64,000 nucleotides of DNA from CAYLMG01 sp964493425 (lineage in GTDB: Bacteria; Planctomycetota; Phycisphaerae; Sedimentisphaerales; Anaerobacaceae), in the NCBI GenBank assembly GCA_964493425.1, contig CAZBMW010000004.1, positions 94,566 through 158,565 of the forward strand. The letters run 5' to 3'. This document shows, piece by piece, positions 62,650 through 64,000 of this stretch (position 1 is the stretch's first letter; each line of letters opens with the position of its first letter). Position numbers and translations under genes: made by a program. The notes beneath the pieces were generated by a model that had not been told where the DNA came from, searched no databases, and was given only the letters and a program-made list of their open reading frames with translations.

Positions 62650-63522
62650 ATGTCAAATTTCACAGGGCAATTTTTTGGTGGCAGTTGGACTGAGAAAAAG
62701 CTTGAGATTTTGAGGAAATATCTCGAAGCTTATAATACAGCCCTAAAAAACAAACCTTTCAAAAGAGTATATGTAGATGCGTTTGCAGGGACAGGATACC
62801 GACAGGAACGAAAATCTCAATACGACTATGTTGATTTGTTTGAAGACTTTGAACAAGAAGAGTCCAGGCAATTTCTTAAGGGGTCTGCAAAATTAGCCCT
62901 TGAAGCAAATCCGCCATTCCATAAATATATTTTTATTGAGAGTGATAAAAAGAAAATTATTGAATTGGAAAAACTACAAAAGGAACACTCTGATAAAGAA
63001 ATTGAAATTATGAAAAGTGATGCTAATGAATTCATTCGAAATTATTGTAAAATAGAGGATTGGCCAAATACCCGCGCAGTTTTATTTTTAGACCCATTTG
63101 CCACAGAAGTAGAATGGCCAACAATCGAGGCAATAGCAAGAACACAAAGTATTGATGTTTGGATACTTTTTCCGCTTATGGCGGTTAATAGGCTATTAGC
63201 GAAAGATCCAGAAAAAATTTCATATGATCGTTTAAATAAAATTTTTGGTACAGAAGACTGGTTTGAACATTTTTACAAAACTCGAACTTTAGACGATATT
63301 TTTGGTAAATCAGTTGATAAGATAGTTAAAGCATGTGATTTTGAAAGAATTGGAGATTTTTATAAAAAAAGATTAGGAAATATATTCTCTGGCGTTGCAG
63401 AAAAAACCAGAGTATTTTACAATAGTCGTGAAAGTGCGTTATTCCAATTGTTTTTTGCTGCCGGAAACGTCAGAGGTGCACCTATTGCTATTAAAATTGC
63501 AGAATACTTAATGAGGATCTAA
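62650..63522 (+). CDS. tcmP: Three-Cys-motif partner protein TcmP (methyltransferase-like)
   Basis: 290 residues matching the TcmP family. A class I SAM-methyltransferase-like core is legible: motif I VDAFAGTGY (residues 42-50), the acidic end of strand 2 FIESDKK (95-101), and a motif IV-like LFLDPFATEVEW (145-156). TcmP genes regularly neighbour genes with the three-Cys motif, as here: the next gene starts directly at the stop. The base composition is clearly richer in A+T than the surrounding genome, suggesting acquisition. The modification made, if any, is unknown. Confidence 0.85.
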   Translation: MSNFTGQFFGGSWTEKKLEILRKYLEAYNTALKNKPFKRVYVDAFAGTGYRQERKSQYDYVDLFEDFEQEESRQFLKGSAKLALEANPPFHKYIFIESDKKKIIELEKLQKEHSDKEIEIMKSDANEFIRNYCKIEDWPNTRAVLFLDPFATEVEWPTIEAIARTQSIDVWILFPLMAVNRLLAKDPEKISYDRLNKIFGTEDWFEHFYKTRTLDDIFGKSVDKIVKACDFERIGDFYKKRLGNIFSGVAEKTRVFYNSRESALFQLFFAAGNVRGAPIAIKIAEYLMRI

Positions 63523-64000
63523 ATGGGATTTGAATCCAAAATTGAATGGACAGGTTCTACGTGGAATCCGGTAACCGGTTGTACGAAGATAAGCTCCGGT
63601 TGTGAGAATTGCTATGCAGAAAGGATGGCCAAACGGTTGCAGGCGATGGGACAGCCAAATTACCGGAATGGTTTCAAATTAACACTTCATCCCCATGCTG
63701 TCGATTTACCATTGCGCTGGAAAAAGCCACAAATGATATTTGTCAACTCTATGAGCGACCTTTTTCACAAGGATGTACCGCTTGATTTTATAAAAGAGAT
63801 ATTCAATACAATGAACCTTGCTTCTCAGCATACGTTCCAGGTTTTAACGAAAAGGGCTGAGCGTCTGTCAGAATTATCAACAGTTTTACCCTGGGCTGAA
63901 AATATCTGGATGGGAGTAACTGTCGAAGCAGAAGATTATAAGCAAAGGATAGAATATCTACGCCAAACAAATGCATTTATTAAGTTTTTATCTTTAGAGC
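63523..64000 (+). CDS. Three-Cys-motif protein, phage Gp37/Gp68 family (DUF5131), partial at window end
   Basis: ATG immediately after the tcmP stop; 159 codons are open to the window end. It begins MGFESKIEWTGSTWNPVTGC and carries C-x6-C-x2-C (Cys20, Cys27, Cys30 in GCTKISSGCENCYAERM), the three-Cys motif that may hold an iron-sulfur cluster; later FVNSMSDLFHKDVP, TFQVLTKRAERL and WMGVTVE are family landmarks. The family resembles radical SAM proteins in outline, but the cysteine spacing is not the standard C-x3-C-x2-C. Function unknown; found in phages and as a partner of tcmP. Confidence 0.85.
   Translation, partial: MGFESKIEWTGSTWNPVTGCTKISSGCENCYAERMAKRLQAMGQPNYRNGFKLTLHPHAVDLPLRWKKPQMIFVNSMSDLFHKDVPLDFIKEIFNTMNLASQHTFQVLTKRAERLSELSTVLPWAENIWMGVTVEAEDYKQRIEYLRQTNAFIKFLSLE

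Noticed and set aside
1..64000. CRISPR array, insertion sequence or integrase
   Set aside because: No regularly spaced repeats, transposase or recombinase motifs were seen on either strand.

Overview
The window looks like a chromosomal segment of an anaerobic-type, polysaccharide-degrading planctomycete, most likely class Phycisphaerae (inference from gene content, not from a marker gene). Pointers are secreted proteins with dockerin-like repeats, a PEP-CTERM protein, two GH127 glycosidases, a GH2 lipoprotein, a ThiD2-ThiE fusion, short-form LeuC/LeuD, a stand-alone GMP synthase ATPase subunit and several ECF sigma modules. Three tRNA genes (Gln-CTG, Ser-CGA, Thr-CGT) lack an encoded CCA.

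Layout. 0-2 kb: end of cysH and a siroheme sulfite/nitrite reductase (sulfate assimilation). 2-8 kb: a glycosyltransferase fusion, an entericidin-like micro-lipoprotein on the minus strand, exonuclease III and a secreted beta-helix/dockerin protein. 8-15 kb: lipoprotein, DUF362 protein, tsaD, larB, then a two-gene minus-strand insertion (NAGPA-like protein and retropepsin-like protease), then nnrD. 15-22 kb: GH2 lipoprotein, hisA and a giant GH127 protein. 22-27.6 kb: NhaC-type antiporter, larE, ROK kinase, galE and a lipoprotein. 27.7-33.5 kb: leucine operon leuA-leuC-leuD-leuB preceded by a probable Leu-rich leader peptide, followed by a DRG-type GTPase. 33.5-41.5 kb: two tiny Cys-rich proteins, a structured non-coding stretch behind a sigma54-like site, thiE, a second GH127 and a DUF5695-like protein. 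42-50.6 kb: a MetF/MetV-like/pterin-methyltransferase fusion, PilZ, PEP-CTERM, cobO, ispD, cupin, HD protein and purC. 50.6-57.6 kb: MFS transporter, then three tandem ECF sigma factor + membrane sensor modules, each closed by a terminator. 57.7-62 kb: guaA ATPase subunit, gap, ndk-like, pgk. 62.6-64 kb: an AT-rich tcmP + three-Cys-motif (Gp37/Gp68, DUF5131) pair running off the end.

How it fits together: GH2, GH127, DUF5695-like and dockerin proteins suggest use of plant or algal polysaccharide; ROK kinase, galE, gap and pgk are central sugar metabolism. The MetF fusion and cobO point to corrinoid one-carbon chemistry, and larB/larE to nickel-pincer cofactor synthesis. The most interesting points are the triplicated sigma/LolA-like-sensor modules with shared upstream element and terminators, the tcmP pair, the tri-domain MetF fusion, the leucine leader peptide, a set of promoters placed so that transcripts would be leaderless, and a candidate sigma54-driven structured RNA.
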